64,000 bases of DNA from Streptomyces sp. CB09001 (GCF_003369795.1 NZ_CP026730.1:3224001-3288000), one strand, 5' to 3'. Counted from the first letter of the stretch, positions 23,107 to 33,771 are shown. Numbers and translations: made by a program. The notes: a model not told the origin generated them from the sequence alone.

Positions 23107-24444
23107 CTACGCCCCCGAGCCCGAGTCCGCCAGCAGGCCGGTCCAGTAGACGGTCCCCGCACACGCGTTGGACACCGTGGCCGTCGCCGATCCGGAACCG
23201 GCTTCCGGGGTGTACGTCACCGACACGCTGCCCTCGGCCGGGCCGTCCTCGGTGATCAGCTGGGCCGTGGGCCCGGCCTCGCCGCCTCCCGCGGAGGTGC
23301 CGCCCGCGGCGGTCGTGTCCGCGGTCGGCGAGGGGTCGGGCGAGGGCCCGCCGCTGCCGCCTCCCGTGGTGCCGCCGGTGGTGGGACAGGTCTCCGAGGG
23401 CACCCAGGCGAACTGCACCTCGTACGCGGCGCCCGGCGCCAGGGCCAGCGAGGCGGTCTCCAGCGACGGGTCGGGCAGTCCGGCCGCGGCATCCCCGGCG
23501 GCGTGCCGCGCGGTGCCGATCCGGGTGGCCTCCGCGGCGCCCAGCGAAGCGGTGACCACATTGCCGGGGCCCGTGACGGTGCAGCCGTCCGACGAGACGT
23601 TGGTGACGCGGAAGGAGCCGTAGACCACGCCTGTGGAGTCGGGCTCGGCGCTGCTCGCGACGGCCGGGCCGAGCGACCCCGGCGCGCACGCGGGGACGTC
23701 GGCGGGGCTGCTGGCGCTGGGGACGCCCGAGGGGGGCGCGCCCGTCGCGGCGCCGGGCTCCTTGCCGCCGGGCGTCTCCTTGGGGCCGGCCTTGTCCTGT
23801 TCCTCGGGAGTGTCCCCGGCGCCGGCGATGCCGCTCTGGCCGCCGGCCGGGTCCTTGCCCTGGGAGGCGCCGCCCTGGGCCTGGGAGGCGTTGCCCGCGA
23901 CGGACGGGTCGGCACCCGCGCCGGTGGAGTTGGAGACGTGCACGAGGGCCGGGACCGCCGTGCCGAGGAAGAGGGCGGCGGCCGCCGCGCCGACGAGGGC
24001 CTGGCGCTTGCGGGCCCGCCGGGCGGGCACCGCGCGCCGCAGGTGCTCCAGGGTGCCGTCGCTCGGCTCCATCTCCCGGACCGCCCGGTGCATCATCGCG
24101 CGCAGGGCGGCCTCGTCGATGGCCGGCCCGTCGGCCCCAGGAGCGTCGGGGCCCTGCGCGGCGGGGCCGTGGTTCACAGTTCCGTTCCCAGCGTGTGTGT
24201 CGTGCGTGTGCTTCTGCTGCTCCCACCCGGCCGGTCCGGCGGGCGCGTCATGCCCGTCGCGGGCGTCCGGTCGCGCGTCGAGCCCATCGCGGGCGTCCGT
24301 TCCCGGGACATACCCGTCCCGGGCGTCCGGTCGCGCGTCGAGCCCTTCACGGGCGTCCGTTCCCGCGTCAAGCCCTTCACGGGCGTCCGTTCCCGGGACA
24401 TACCCGTCCCGGGCGTCCGGTCGCGCGTCGTTGCCGTCGCTCAT
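23107..24444 (-). CDS. Repeat-bearing membrane protein co-encoded with the ECF sigma factor (anti-sigma candidate)
   Basis: A 445-residue protein. The N-terminus (about 1-65) is a tandem repeat of PDARDGYVPGTDAREGLDA-like units. A short region (about 105-135) with MMHRAVREMEPSDGTLEHLRRAV recalls anti-sigma or zinc-finger-like membrane partners of this sigma class. One membrane helix (about 142-165) follows, then a Gly/Pro/Ser-rich external linker and two beta-rich segments (GVVYGSFRVTNVSSDGCTV, AAYEVQFAWVPSETC) with paired cysteines. The ATG at 24444 overlaps the sigma gene stop (ATGA). By position and topology it may be the anti-sigma factor; no clear anti-sigma motif is seen. Confidence 0.75.
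   Translation of the reverse strand: MSDGNDARPDARDGYVPGTDAREGLDAGTDAREGLDARPDARDGYVPGTDARDGLDARPDARDGHDAPAGPAGWEQQKHTHDTHAGNGTVNHGPAAQGPDAPGADGPAIDEAALRAMMHRAVREMEPSDGTLEHLRRAVPARRARKRQALVGAAAAALFLGTAVPALVHVSNSTGAGADPSVAGNASQAQGGASQGKDPAGGQSGIAGAGDTPEEQDKAGPKETPGGKEPGAATGAPPSGVPSASSPADVPACAPGSLGPAVASSAEPDSTGVVYGSFRVTNVSSDGCTVTGPGNVVTASLGAAEATRIGTARHAAGDAAAGLPDPSLETASLALAPGAAYEVQFAWVPSETCPTTGGTTGGGSGGPSPDPSPTADTTAAGGTSAGGGEAGPTAQLITEDGPAEGSVSVTYTPEAGSGSATATVSNACAGTVYWTGLLADSGSGA
24247..24440 (-). repeat. In-frame tandem repeats at the start of the sigma-partner gene
   Basis: Units of about 18 to 36 bp, with the core (C)GGACGCCCGCGA(C/A)GG, recur across nearly 200 bp and encode DAR(D/E)G(Y/L/H) pentads. 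Near-identical copies, such as CGTCCGTTCCCGGGACATAC, appear twice at 24294 and 24384. The regular spacing points to slippage or recombination. Confidence 0.85.
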
Positions 24445-25112
24445 GCCGGAGCCTCCATGGCCACCCTGAGCGCCGCGATCCCGCGCGACCCGTAGGCCTT
24501 GACCGAGCCCAGGGATATGCCGAGCGTCTCGGCGACCTGGGCCTCCGTCATGTCGGCGAAGTAGCGCAGCACCAGCACCTCGCGCTGCCGGCGCTGGAGC
24601 CCCTTCATCGCCTTGATCAGGGAGTCGCGCTCCAGCTGGTCGTAGGCCCCCTCCTCCGCGCTCGCCATGTCCGGCATGGGCTTGGAGAGGAGCTTGAGGC
24701 CGAGGATGCGGCGGCGCAGCGCCGAGCGCGAGAGGTTGACGACGGTCTGCCGCAGGTACGCCAGGGTCTTCTCCGGGTCGCGGACGCGTTTGCGCGCCGA
24801 GTGGACCCGGATGAAGGCCTCCTGGACCACGTCCTCGCAGGAGGCCGTGTCGTCGAGGAGGAGGGCGGCGAGACCGAGCAGCGAGCGGTAGTGCACCCGG
24901 TAGGTCTCGGTGAGGTGGTCGACGGTGGTACCCGCCGCCACGTCCTCGGCGCCGTCGCGCTGGTTCGATATGCGGGCCGGCCGCGCTGCGGGCATCGGCG
25001 CGATCACCGGCATGCCACCGGCCGGACCGGCCACACGGGGACGGACGGTCCGGACGGGAGGGCGCAGAGCCGCGCCCCGCGTGCCTGCGGTGAAATCGAG
25101 AACCTCTGCCAC
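24441..25112 (-). CDS. ECF-type RNA polymerase sigma factor (SigE-like subfamily)
   Basis: A 223-residue sigma-70-like factor. Region 2 (about 65-135) contains LLDDTASCEDVVQEAFIRVH and region 4 (about 160-215) contains LQRRQREVLVLRYFADMTEA and the HTH VAETLGISLGSVKAYGSRGI. The first 60 residues are a Pro/Arg-rich extension typical of this Streptomyces family. The GTG at 25112 (VAEVLDF) is chosen because it starts the conserved extension. The next gene overlaps by 4 nt and encodes a single-pass membrane protein, the usual layout for a sigma/anti-sigma pair. Upstream 387 bp are non-coding. Confidence 0.88.
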   Translation of the reverse strand: MAEVLDFTAGTRGAALRPPVRTVRPRVAGPAGGMPVIAPMPAARPARISNQRDGAEDVAAGTTVDHLTETYRVHYRSLLGLAALLLDDTASCEDVVQEAFIRVHSARKRVRDPEKTLAYLRQTVVNLSRSALRRRILGLKLLSKPMPDMASAEEGAYDQLERDSLIKAMKGLQRRQREVLVLRYFADMTEAQVAETLGISLGSVKAYGSRGIAALRVAMEAPA

Positions 25113-25499
25113 GCCAGTTGGACACGTCCACCCCCGTGAGGGTTGTACGTGCCGGGCGTCACGTTCCCGTGTCCGTCGGGCAGCCGCCCGGGCGGCCACC
25201 CGGCTGACGGTGCGTCATAGGCCCTCATCGTCCGCTCTTCCCCTGTGTCCCATGTGAACGGGCGTCCCCACGCCCGTCCTCGGCGTCCCCCGCGCCGAAC
25301 CACGCCCCGCGGCCCCGAATGGGTGACCGCAAAGACGCTCCCCGCCGCTCGCACGGTTGCGGAGGGCGGGGAGGAAATCCTCTGACGGCGCGGGTGCCCG
25401 GTACAAGTAGTCCGGACCAACTTCCGGATCACATCTCGTCCATGGATCCTACAAACGAAACCCACGGCCGCCGGGCCTTTTTGCCTCTCTGATCCCGGT
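25113..25499 (-). other. Intergenic region between asd and the sigma gene
   Basis: 387 bp without a supported gene. It should hold the sigma-gene promoter. Close to the asd stop is a GC-rich imperfect hairpin with a T-run on the + strand (25461-25482). Confidence 0.6.
25461..25482 (+). terminator. Weak hairpin with T5 between asd and the sigma gene
   Basis: CCCACGG/CCGGG imperfect stem, followed on the + strand by TTTTT. There is no + strand gene upstream, so it may serve the minus-strand asd transcript instead. The stem has a bulge. Confidence 0.35.
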
Positions 25500-26587
25500 T
25501 CAGCCGAACTCGGCCGCCACCAGCTCCGCGATCTGCGCGGTGTTGAGCGCGGCGCCCTTGCGCAGATTGTCCCCGCAGACGAAGAGTTCGAGCGCGGTCG
25601 GGTCGTCCAGGGCCCGGCGCACCCGGCCGACCCAGGTCGGGTCGGTGCCGACCGCGTCGGCGGGCGTCGGGAACTCCCCCGCGGCCGGGTTGTCGAACAG
25701 GACGACACCGGGAGCGGTGGCCAGGATCTCCCGGGCCCCCTGGACACTGACCTCGCCCTCGAAGCGGGCGTGCACGGTCAGGGAGTGCGTGGTGACGACC
25801 GGCACCCGTACGCAGGTCACCGCGACCGGGAGGTTCGGCAGCCCGAGGATTTTGCGGGTCTCGTCCCGCACCTTCATCTCCTCCGACGACCAGCCGTCCT
25901 CCCGCAGCGAACCGGCCCACGGTACGACGTTCAGCGCGACCGGCTCCGGGAACGGCCCGGTGTCGTCGCCGACGGCCCGCCGCACGTCACCGGGGTGCGT
26001 CCCCAGCTCGGTGCCGGCCACCAGCGACAGCTGCCGGCGCAGCGTGTCCACACCGTCCCGCCCGGCCCCGCTGACCGCCTGGTACGAGGAGACGACCAGC
26101 TCGCGCAGCCCGAACTCGGCGTGCAGCGCGCCCAGCGCCACGATCATGGACAGTGTCGTGCAGTTCGGGTTGGCGACGATCCCGCGCGGCCGCATCCGCA
26201 CCGCGTGCGGATTGACCTCGGGCACCACCAGGGGCACGTCCGGGTCCATCCGGAAGGCGCCGGAGTTGTCGACCACCACCACGCCCTTGGCGGCGGCGAC
26301 CGGCGCCCACTGGGCGGCGACCTCGTCGGGGACGTCGAACATGGCGACGTCGACCCCGTCGAAGGCCTCTTCGCCCAGCGCGACGACCTCGACCTCCTCC
26401 CCGCGCACGGCCAGCTTGCGGCCGGCCGAGCGCGGGGAGGCGATCAGGCGGATGTCGCCCCAGACGTCCGCGTGCTGGGACAGGATCTGGAGCATGACCG
26501 AGCCGACGGCACCGGTCGCGCCCACGACGGCGAGCGTGGGCCTGCCGGTACGGCCGCCGTCCCGGCCGCTGTCTTGCGTGGCGGACA

Positions 26588-26588
<1 letters not shown>
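25500..26588 (-). CDS. asd: Aspartate-semialdehyde dehydrogenase
   Basis: A 362-residue enzyme that reduces aspartyl phosphate to aspartate semialdehyde, the branch point to lysine/DAP, threonine and methionine. The NADP site is [16 protein letters not shown] (about 20-35). The catalytic cysteine is in [11 protein letters not shown] (about 142), and the conserved [10 protein letters not shown] follows. A further family block is RVPVVTTHS, where the substrate-binding histidine is expected. The N-terminus carries about 15 extra polar residues. The ATG at 26588 overlaps the ask stop by one base (TGATG), so the two are translated together. Confidence 0.95.
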
Positions 26589-27865
<1,277 letters not shown>

Positions 27866-28252
27866 GTGCGCTCCTCGCTCAATCCGTCTCTTTCCGCACG
27901 TACGTATATGTACTGCGGTCGGCTCATTTTACCGAGCGTCCGGGTTCCGCCCCTGCGGTATCGCATGGTGAGACTCCGGACCGCCCACTGTTCGGGGTGG
28001 CTCATGCCCAGGGGGACGCGGGTCACTCGGGAAAGTGCCGTGCATCACACGTTCACAAGTGAGAGACCTCAGTCCGCCAGCTCTTCGAGGGGCTCGGCGA
28101 CCGGCACCTCCCGCGCGCTCACGGGCGCTCCAGGTGAAGGCGTTCCCGGCCCGCGCAGGCGGCCGGCGCTCGGATGTCGCCCAGGTCGTCGGTGGGGGCC
28201 GGGGCGTCGCCGTGGGCGAGCGGGGCGAGGCAGGCGATGGCGTCGATGACAT

Positions 28253-28690
28253 CGGCCTGCGTAGCACTGCCTCGTAGACGACGAAGCTCAGGCCGGCAGG
28301 CGGCTTACGCCTGGTGAGGGTCGCCTGCCGTTCCAGACGGGCGTCGATCCGCTGCTCCACGACCTCTTCGTCCCGAGGCGGGTACCGGTTCTCCATGAGA
28401 GTCCGTGCGTACCTCTCCGTTGGCAGCAGGCCGGACACCAGCGTGGCCTCGTACGACCAGCGGCTGATCGCCTCCTTTGCAGCCGCACGTCCTGAGATGC
28501 CCACCGCTGCCGAAACAGCTCGCCGCACGTCGACAGTTCGCCGATCAGGGCGATCAGGCCCTCGTCGTGCGGATTGCGGCCGGCTTCCATGCGCGGCTTC
28601 GCGGCCACGTCACCGGAAACCTGCTCGTAGTCGACAGCTCCTCGGGGTCCACCCCGTCGAGGCGGTGGACCCAGGTGAGGTTCTCCAACG
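28253..28690 (-). pseudogene. Mosaic remnant of two XRE-type regulators (MmyB-like and DUF5753)
   Basis: No intact frame. On the minus strand, 28477-28638 encodes a fragment like the MmyB ligand-binding domain (VDYEQVSGDVAAKPRMEAG, then NPHDEGLIALIGELSTC and FRQRWASQDVRLQ). Directly after it, in another frame, 28253-28486 encodes a DUF5753/Scr1 fragment (AISRWSYEATLVSGLLPTERY, then VEQRIDARLERQATLTR and FVVYEAVLRRP). Neither part has its HTH domain or an end. The switch of both family and frame at about 28480 suggests a recombination junction followed by decay. A short piece (VTLENLTWVHRLDG) near 28690 is unassigned. Confidence 0.7.
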
Positions 28691-28708
28691 TCACGTCTTC
28701 CCTTCATC

Positions 28709-29938
28709 TCATCCGGCGGTGGGGGCGAGGTCGTCCTCGGACACGTTGTCCGGGGTCTTCTCCTCCCCCCGGCCCGTGCCCAGCCGCAGCAACAGCGAGG
28801 CCGCGGCCAGCACCACACCGAACCAGATGACGCTCGTGACGCCGACGTGGTCGACGAACAGACCGCCGAAGAGCGCGCCGAGTGCGATGCACGTGTTGTA
28901 CGCCATGGTGTTGAGCGACATGGCGGCTTCGAAGGTGTCGGGCGCGGAGGCGAGCGTCATGTTGATCTGGGACAGCTGCACGGCGCCGAAGGAGAGCCCC
29001 CACAGGACCAGCGCGATGACGGCGCCCGTCTCACCGCTGCCCGTGGCGCGCAGCAGCAGCAGGGCCACCAGGAGCCCTGCCAGACCGGTGACGAAGGTGC
29101 CGCGCAGGCTCTTGTTCACCGTGTGTCCGGCGATGAAGTTCCCGACCGCACCGCCGACACCGAAGATGATCAGGACGGTGGTGATGAAGCCGGCCGAGGC
29201 GTCCGCGGTGTCCTCGAGGTAGGGGCGCACGAACGTGTAGGCACCGAAGTGCCCGAGCACGAAGAAGACGACGATGAACAGCACCGTGCGCAGCTGCCCG
29301 TTCCTGGCCGGCAGCTGGAAGACCTCCCGGACGGACACCGCGTTCTGCGACGGCATCGACGGGACCAGGGCCGCGACCGCGATGAAGACCAGCACGCTGA
29401 GGCCGGCCCAGATGCCGAAGGTGGTCCGCCAGTCGGTCTGTGCCTCGATGACGGTGCCGAGGGGGATGCCGACGACCGTTGCGATGGCGATGCCGGACAT
29501 CACCACCGCGGCGGCCCGGTTGGCCTGTCGTTCCGGCACGATCCGCATGGCCATGCTCACGCCGATGGCCCAGAAGACGCCACTGGCGAAGCCCATGCCG
29601 AGCCGGGTGCCGAGGATCAGCGCGTAGTTGGGCGAGACGGCGGTGATGACGTTGCCCGCGGCGAGCACCGCGAGCAGCGTGGTGAGCAGCGGGCGCCGGT
29701 TGACGCGCCGGGTCCAGGCGACGATGAACGGCACGCCCAGGCCGGCTGCCACGCCCTGTGCGGTGACCATGAGGCCGGCGACGCCGACGGAGATGTCCAA
29801 GTCCTCGCTCAGCGGAGTGAGCAGGCCCACGGGCATCAGCTCAGTGGTCAGGAAGACGAAGAGACTGGCCGTGATGGCGGCGACGCCCAGCCATCCCTTC
29901 ACGGGGGAGGGTGAACTCTCGTGCACTTGTGCAGACAT
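28709..29938 (-). CDS. MFS transporter (DHA1, drug-efflux type)
   Basis: A 409-residue major facilitator with 12 predicted helices. The start TELMPVGLLTPLSEDLDISVG and the motif-C-like GIAIATVVGIPLGTVIE (helix 5) mark the AraJ/YdhP-like DHA1 drug-efflux group. The substrate is unknown. The ATG at 29938 has GGAGAG before it. It lies about 120 bp downstream of an EamA exporter gene on the same strand, with short tandem repeats between. The two exporters and the LysR gene appear to be one accessory block between ask and the DUF5063-recR genes. Confidence 0.87.
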   Translation of the reverse strand: MSAQVHESSPSPVKGWLGVAAITASLFVFLTTELMPVGLLTPLSEDLDISVGVAGLMVTAQGVAAGLGVPFIVAWTRRVNRRPLLTTLLAVLAAGNVITAVSPNYALILGTRLGMGFASGVFWAIGVSMAMRIVPERQANRAAAVVMSGIAIATVVGIPLGTVIEAQTDWRTTFGIWAGLSVLVFIAVAALVPSMPSQNAVSVREVFQLPARNGQLRTVLFIVVFFVLGHFGAYTFVRPYLEDTADASAGFITTVLIIFGVGGAVGNFIAGHTVNKSLRGTFVTGLAGLLVALLLLRATGSGETGAVIALVLWGLSFGAVQLSQINMTLASAPDTFEAAMSLNTMAYNTCIALGALFGGLFVDHVGVTSVIWFGVVLAAASLLLRLGTGRGEEKTPDNVSEDDLAPTAG

Positions 29939-29973
29939 GACAACTCTCCAGCGATGTACTCATACGTGGGCAG

Positions 29974-30040
29974 GTGCGGGGAGGACGTGCGGGGAGGACG
30001 TGCGGGAAGAGGAGCGTGTGGGAAGAGGAGCGTGTGGGGA
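29974..30040 (-). repeat. Short tandem repeats between the two exporter genes
   Basis: Two copies of GTGCGGGGAGGAC (13 bp) followed by two near-copies of GTGYGGGAAGAGGAGC (16 bp) and a partial third. On the minus strand they form a pyrimidine-rich leader to the MFS gene. Confidence 0.85.
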
Positions 30041-30060
30041 CTCGGTCGTGCGCCGGTGCG

Positions 30061-31017
30061 TCAAGGGCGTGGCTCGCCCTGACGCATGGCGTGCCTGGGT
30101 CCGCCCGACACGGGCCCGTCGGCCGCGGCGGCCTTCCCGGCCTCGGTGTCGCGTCGCTTGGACGGCCTGGGCTGGGCGAGCACCACGGCCGCGAGGACCA
30201 CCAGGATCCCGACCGTCTGCAGAGGGGAGAAGGACTCGTCCTCGAAGGCGATCCCCAGGATCGTCGCGACGACCGGACTGCCCAGGGCGAGGAAGGAGAC
30301 CGCCGGCGCGGGCAGCTTCTCGATGCCTCGGAACCAGAGCGCATAACTGATCACGGCGCCGAACACGATGAGGTAGGCGAACCCGAAGACGTTGCCGCCC
30401 GTGAGGGAGCTGGGCAGTCCTTCGACGGTCAGGGTGAACGGCAGTGACACGAGGCCGCCCGCCGTCAGCTGCCAGCCGGTGAAGGGCAGCAGGCCCACTC
30501 CCGCCGGGCGCCCCCAGCGTTTGGTGAACGTGATGCCGGTGGCCATACAGGCCGCCCCGCCGAGCGCGGCCAGCATTCCGACGGTGTCCAGTGCGGCCGA
30601 GCCCTGGAACACGAGCAGAACGACGCCTGCCGCGCCGAGAGCGCAGGCCGCCACGTGGGAGGCGCGTATCTTGTCGCCGATGATCAATGCCGCCAGGACC
30701 AGCACGATCATCGGCTGCACCGCCATGACCATCGCCGCGATACCGCCGGGCAGGCGGTAGGCCGCGACGAACAGCAGCAGGTTGAAAGCGCCGATGTTGA
30801 GTGTTCCGAGCACGAGGGAACGCCATAGCCATTCCCCTTTCGGCAGCACCCGGGAAATGAGCAGCAGAATGAGACCCGACGGAAGCGCCCGCACGGTGGT
30901 GGCGAGCAGCGGACGGTCCGGCGGAAGCCATTCGGTCGTCACGAGATAGGTGCTGCCCCAGATCGCGGGCGCGAGCGCCGTCACGGCTGAGGTGAGAAGC
31001 TGTCGGCCATGGTTCAT
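30061..31017 (-). CDS. EamA-family (DMT) exporter
   Basis: A 318-residue protein with ten hydrophobic helices in two EamA repeats (about 8-138 and 150-285), the layout of drug/metabolite transporters such as RhtA/YdcZ-like amino-acid exporters. Typical pieces are APAIWGSTYLVTTEWLPPDRP and LALGSPVVATILG. The ATG at 31017 is used. A LysR-type gene is divergent about 530 bp away, so it may be the regulator. The substrate is not inferable. Confidence 0.87.
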   Translation of the reverse strand: MNHGRQLLTSAVTALAPAIWGSTYLVTTEWLPPDRPLLATTVRALPSGLILLLISRVLPKGEWLWRSLVLGTLNIGAFNLLLFVAAYRLPGGIAAMVMAVQPMIVLVLAALIIGDKIRASHVAACALGAAGVVLLVFQGSAALDTVGMLAALGGAACMATGITFTKRWGRPAGVGLLPFTGWQLTAGGLVSLPFTLTVEGLPSSLTGGNVFGFAYLIVFGAVISYALWFRGIEKLPAPAVSFLALGSPVVATILGIAFEDESFSPLQTVGILVVLAAVVLAQPRPSKRRDTEAGKAAAADGPVSGGPRHAMRQGEPRP

Positions 31018-31552
31018 GGCACATCTGCATTCACGTCGATCATTCCCTGAGAGTGCGGGTCTGCCCGGGCCGGGACCCTTCGGCCGGCTGAAAACGGCAC
31101 CACGGTCGCGCGTGCGCTTGAGCTCGAAGAATCCGTCGGTTCCGGCCCTGGTGAGAACGGCGCCGCAGAGACGTCCGGCGGCCTCGCCCCGGGGCGCGGG
31201 CGTGCTGACGGCACGCCGTCCAGTCAGCAGGTGAAGAGCGCTGTCGACATGTGGTTCGACCCCGCTGCCCGTGGCTGGTCATGACGGGCCGGTCCTTTCC
31301 GGTTGGTATTTCCGATGGGTACTGCCGACCCATTCGTCGGCGCTGAAATGTCTGCGGCAACGAAAAGACCGCACTCGCGGCATGAAAAGTCCGTCAGCAC
31401 ACATGAGGGAAATTGCGTGAGCGACGAACCTTCAATACCGCGGAGGAACATTCCGCGAGTCCGGACGGGGCACTCTTCGATGCTGCCGCGCCGTCATCAA
31501 TGAGTCCAACACATGTTTGTCATCTTGTTTATCGTGCGGCAAGATGAATCAC
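31018..31552 (+). other. Long divergent intergenic region (EamA/LysR)
   Basis: About 535 bp with no gene I can support; short frames here lack family features and ribosome sites. Base composition dips below the rest of the window (31280-31550). A 7-bp perfect inverted repeat overlaps the LysR start region, and an imperfect CGGA/TCCG repeat lies at about 31440-31458. Confidence 0.55.
31521..31546 (+). promoter_or_regulatory. Inverted repeat CATCTTG-N12-CAAGATG (candidate LysR site)
   Basis: Perfect 7-bp arms separated by 12 bp, with T-N12-A at the inner positions, resemble LysR-type operator dyads. The right arm covers the upstream ATG of the lysR frame and ends 6 bp before the preferred start, a position fit for autorepression. 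Confidence 0.55.
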
Positions 31553-32455
31553 ATGGAGCTCCAGCAGATGCGCTACGTACTCGCGGTCGCCGAGACCCTG
31601 AGCTTCACCCGTGCCGCCGAGCGCTGCCTCGTCGTCCAGTCCGCCCTCAGCCACCAGATCGCGCGGCTGGAGCAGGAGCTGGGAGCCAGGCTGTTCGAGC
31701 GCACCACCCGCCGGGTGCGGCTGACACCGGCCGGGGAGGCGTTTCTGCCGGCCGCCCGCCAGTGCCTGGCGGCCGCCGAGCGCGCGGCCGACGAGGTCGC
31801 TGCCGCCGTCGGGGAGGTCCGCGGGCAGCTCCGCGTCGGCGTGATCTCGTCCGTGGCCGCCGTCGACATCCCGCGCGCCCTGCGCGACTTCCGCCGGCGG
31901 TGTCCGAAGGTACGCGTCAGCCTGCGCGTGGGCGCCAGCGAGGAACTCGTCGAGCGGGTCAAGGAAGGGGACATCCAGGTCGCCTTCGTCGGGCTTCCGA
32001 CCACCGCGCGTCCCAAGGGGGTCGAGGCCCACGTGATCGGGCGTGACCGGCTCGTCGCCGTGGTCTCCCCCGATCACCCGCTCGCCGGCGGGGGGCCGGT
32101 CGATCTGCGACGGCTCGCCGAGGAGGTGTTCGTGGACCTGCCGGCGAAGACCGCCGGCCGCGCCCAGTCCGATCTGGCCTTCTCCGCCGCCGGCCTCACC
32201 CGTGACGTCGCCTTCGAAGTGACGAACACGCAATTCCTGGCACGGCTGGTCGGACAGGGCCTCGGCGTGGCGATGCTGCCCTCCGCCTACGTGCCCCAGC
32301 TCAGCGGCGTGACCACGCTCCAGGTCGTCGACGCACCGGCCCGCGTCGAGTACGTCGTCTGGCCCCCCGGCAGCCGTACGCCCGCGGCGACCGCGTTCCT
32401 CCGCCTGATCGACGTCCCGGACGTCCCGAACGCCCCGGAGGGCGCCGCTACTTGA
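31553..32455 (+). CDS. LysR-family transcriptional regulator
   Basis: A 300-residue LysR regulator. The winged HTH (about 1-60) reads MELQQMRYVLAVAETLSFTR, AAERCLVVQSALSHQIARLE. The effector domain (about 90-290) starts QLRVGVISSVAAVDIP and includes LVGQGLGVAMLPSAYV. The ATG at 31553 is preferred over 31544 because LysR proteins begin with MELQQ-type N-termini, though neither has a clear Shine-Dalgarno. The divergent EamA exporter is the likely target. The stop codon overlaps the convergent DUF5063 gene by 8 bp. Confidence 0.88.
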   Translation: MELQQMRYVLAVAETLSFTRAAERCLVVQSALSHQIARLEQELGARLFERTTRRVRLTPAGEAFLPAARQCLAAAERAADEVAAAVGEVRGQLRVGVISSVAAVDIPRALRDFRRRCPKVRVSLRVGASEELVERVKEGDIQVAFVGLPTTARPKGVEAHVIGRDRLVAVVSPDHPLAGGGPVDLRRLAEEVFVDLPAKTAGRAQSDLAFSAAGLTRDVAFEVTNTQFLARLVGQGLGVAMLPSAYVPQLSGVTTLQVVDAPARVEYVVWPPGSRTPAATAFLRLIDVPDVPNAPEGAAT

Positions 32456-33107
32456 CCGGCCGCAGGCCCAGCGGCCTCGCGATCTCCCGGACCATGACCC
32501 GGCCGGCCTCCGACTCCAGGGTCTCGTCGCCCAGCTCCTGGTCGGTGTCGAGGCCGTCCAGCTCCTCCAGGGGCTGGTTCAGGCGGACGTGGGCGACGAC
32601 GGACTGGAGGGCGCGCAGGGTCGCGGAGGCGGTGGAGCCCCAGTTGGAGAAGTAGGAGAACTGCCACCACCACAGGGCCTCCGTGGTGCGGCCGGCCTTG
32701 TAGTGGACCATGCCGTGGCGGAGGTCGGTGATGACGTCGGTGAGGTCGTCGGAGATGCGCGCCGGGACCGCGGCCTTGCGCGGCTCGTAGGGGTCGAAGA
32801 CCTCGGAGTAGACGTCGATCGGGTCGAGGATGCGGGCCAGGTTCTCGCGGATCTCGTCCACGTCGAGTTCCGGGCCCGGGTCGGGCTCGTAGCGCTCGTC
32901 CGGGACGATGTCCTCGTGGGCGCCCAGCCGGCCGCCGGCCAGCATCAGCTGGGAGACCTCCAGGAGGAGGAAGGGGACGGCCGAGTCGGGCTCGTCGCCC
33001 TTCGCCACCTCGGTGACGGCCACCAGGAAGCTCTCGATCTGGTCGGCGATCTGGACCGCGAAGTCGTCCGGGTTCTGGTCGGTCGCGTGCAGCGTGGCGT
33101 CAGACAT
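32448..33107 (-). CDS. DUF5063 protein
   Basis: A 219-residue acidic cytoplasmic protein of the actinobacterial DUF5063 family, constant downstream neighbour of recR in Streptomyces. The C-terminal half contains the conserved [20 protein letters not shown] block. The function is unknown. The ATG at 33107 overlaps the recR stop by 8 nt, so the protein is made from the ybaB-recR transcript and may act with it. The C-terminus overlaps the end of the lysR gene. Confidence 0.85.
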   Translation of the reverse strand: MSDATLHATDQNPDDFAVQIADQIESFLVAVTEVAKGDEPDSAVPFLLLEVSQLMLAGGRLGAHEDIVPDERYEPDPGPELDVDEIRENLARILDPIDVYSEVFDPYEPRKAAVPARISDDLTDVITDLRHGMVHYKAGRTTEALWWWQFSYFSNWGSTASATLRALQSVVAHVRLNQPLEELDGLDTDQELGDETLESEAGRVMVREIARPLGLRPVK

Positions 33108-33699
33108 CTAGGAGTCGTCTCCCCTCGAAGGCGCGGCCGAGGGTCACCTCGTCCGCGTATTCCAGGTCGCCGCCCACCGGGAGGCCGCTGGCCAGGCGGG
33201 TGACCTTGAGGCCCATGGGCTTGATCATGCGGGCGAGGTACGTGGCCGTGGCCTCGCCCTCCAGATTCGGGTCCGTGGCCAGGATCAGTTCCGTGACCGT
33301 GCCGTCCGCCAGGCGGGCCAGCAGCTCACGGATGCGGAGGTCGTCGGGGCCGACCCCGTCGATCGGGCTGATCGCGCCGCCGAGCACGTGGTAGCGCCCG
33401 CGGAACTCGCGGGTGCGCTCGATGGCGACGACGTCCTTCGGCTCCTCCACCACGCAGATGACGGAGGGATCGCGCCGGGTGTCGCGGCAGATGTTGCACT
33501 GCTCCTCCTGCGCGACGTTCCCACAGGTCGCGCAGAAGCGGACCTTGGCCTTCACTTCCATGAGGGCCTGGGCGAGCCGCCGTACGTCGGTCGGCTCCGC
33601 CTGGAGGATGTGGAAGGCGATCCGCTGCGCGCTCTTGGGACCGACGCCGGGCAGCCGCCCGAGTTCGTCGATGAGGTCCTGGACCACGCCTTCGTACAA
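33100..33699 (-). CDS. recR: RecR recombination mediator
   Basis: A 199-residue RecR. It has the N-terminal helix-hairpin-helix ([20 protein letters not shown]), the four-cysteine zinc finger ([16 protein letters not shown]), the Toprim domain ([17 protein letters not shown] ... [14 protein letters not shown]) and the C-terminal Walker-B-like end. RecR acts with RecO/RecF to load RecA on SSB-coated gaps. The start is TTG at 33699, usual in Streptomyces. It lies about 95 bp after ybaB and overlaps DUF5063. Confidence 0.95.
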   Translation of the reverse strand: MYEGVVQDLIDELGRLPGVGPKSAQRIAFHILQAEPTDVRRLAQALMEVKAKVRFCATCGNVAQEEQCNICRDTRRDPSVICVVEEPKDVVAIERTREFRGRYHVLGGAISPIDGVGPDDLRIRELLARLADGTVTELILATDPNLEGEATATYLARMIKPMGLKVTRLASGLPVGGDLEYADEVTLGRAFEGRRLLDV

Positions 33700-33771
33700 C
33701 GGACTGCCGTCCTTCCTGAGGTTCGTGCACTACGTACGGTAGATGGCTTCGGCCGGTCTGAGAAAGGCGAA

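Noticed and set aside
24247..24440. CRISPR-like regular repeats
   Set aside because: The units are in frame within a coding gene, have no unique spacers of constant length, and no cas genes are near.
31040..31503. Short ORFs between the EamA and LysR genes
   Set aside because: No family match and no good ribosome site; composition looks like a promoter region.
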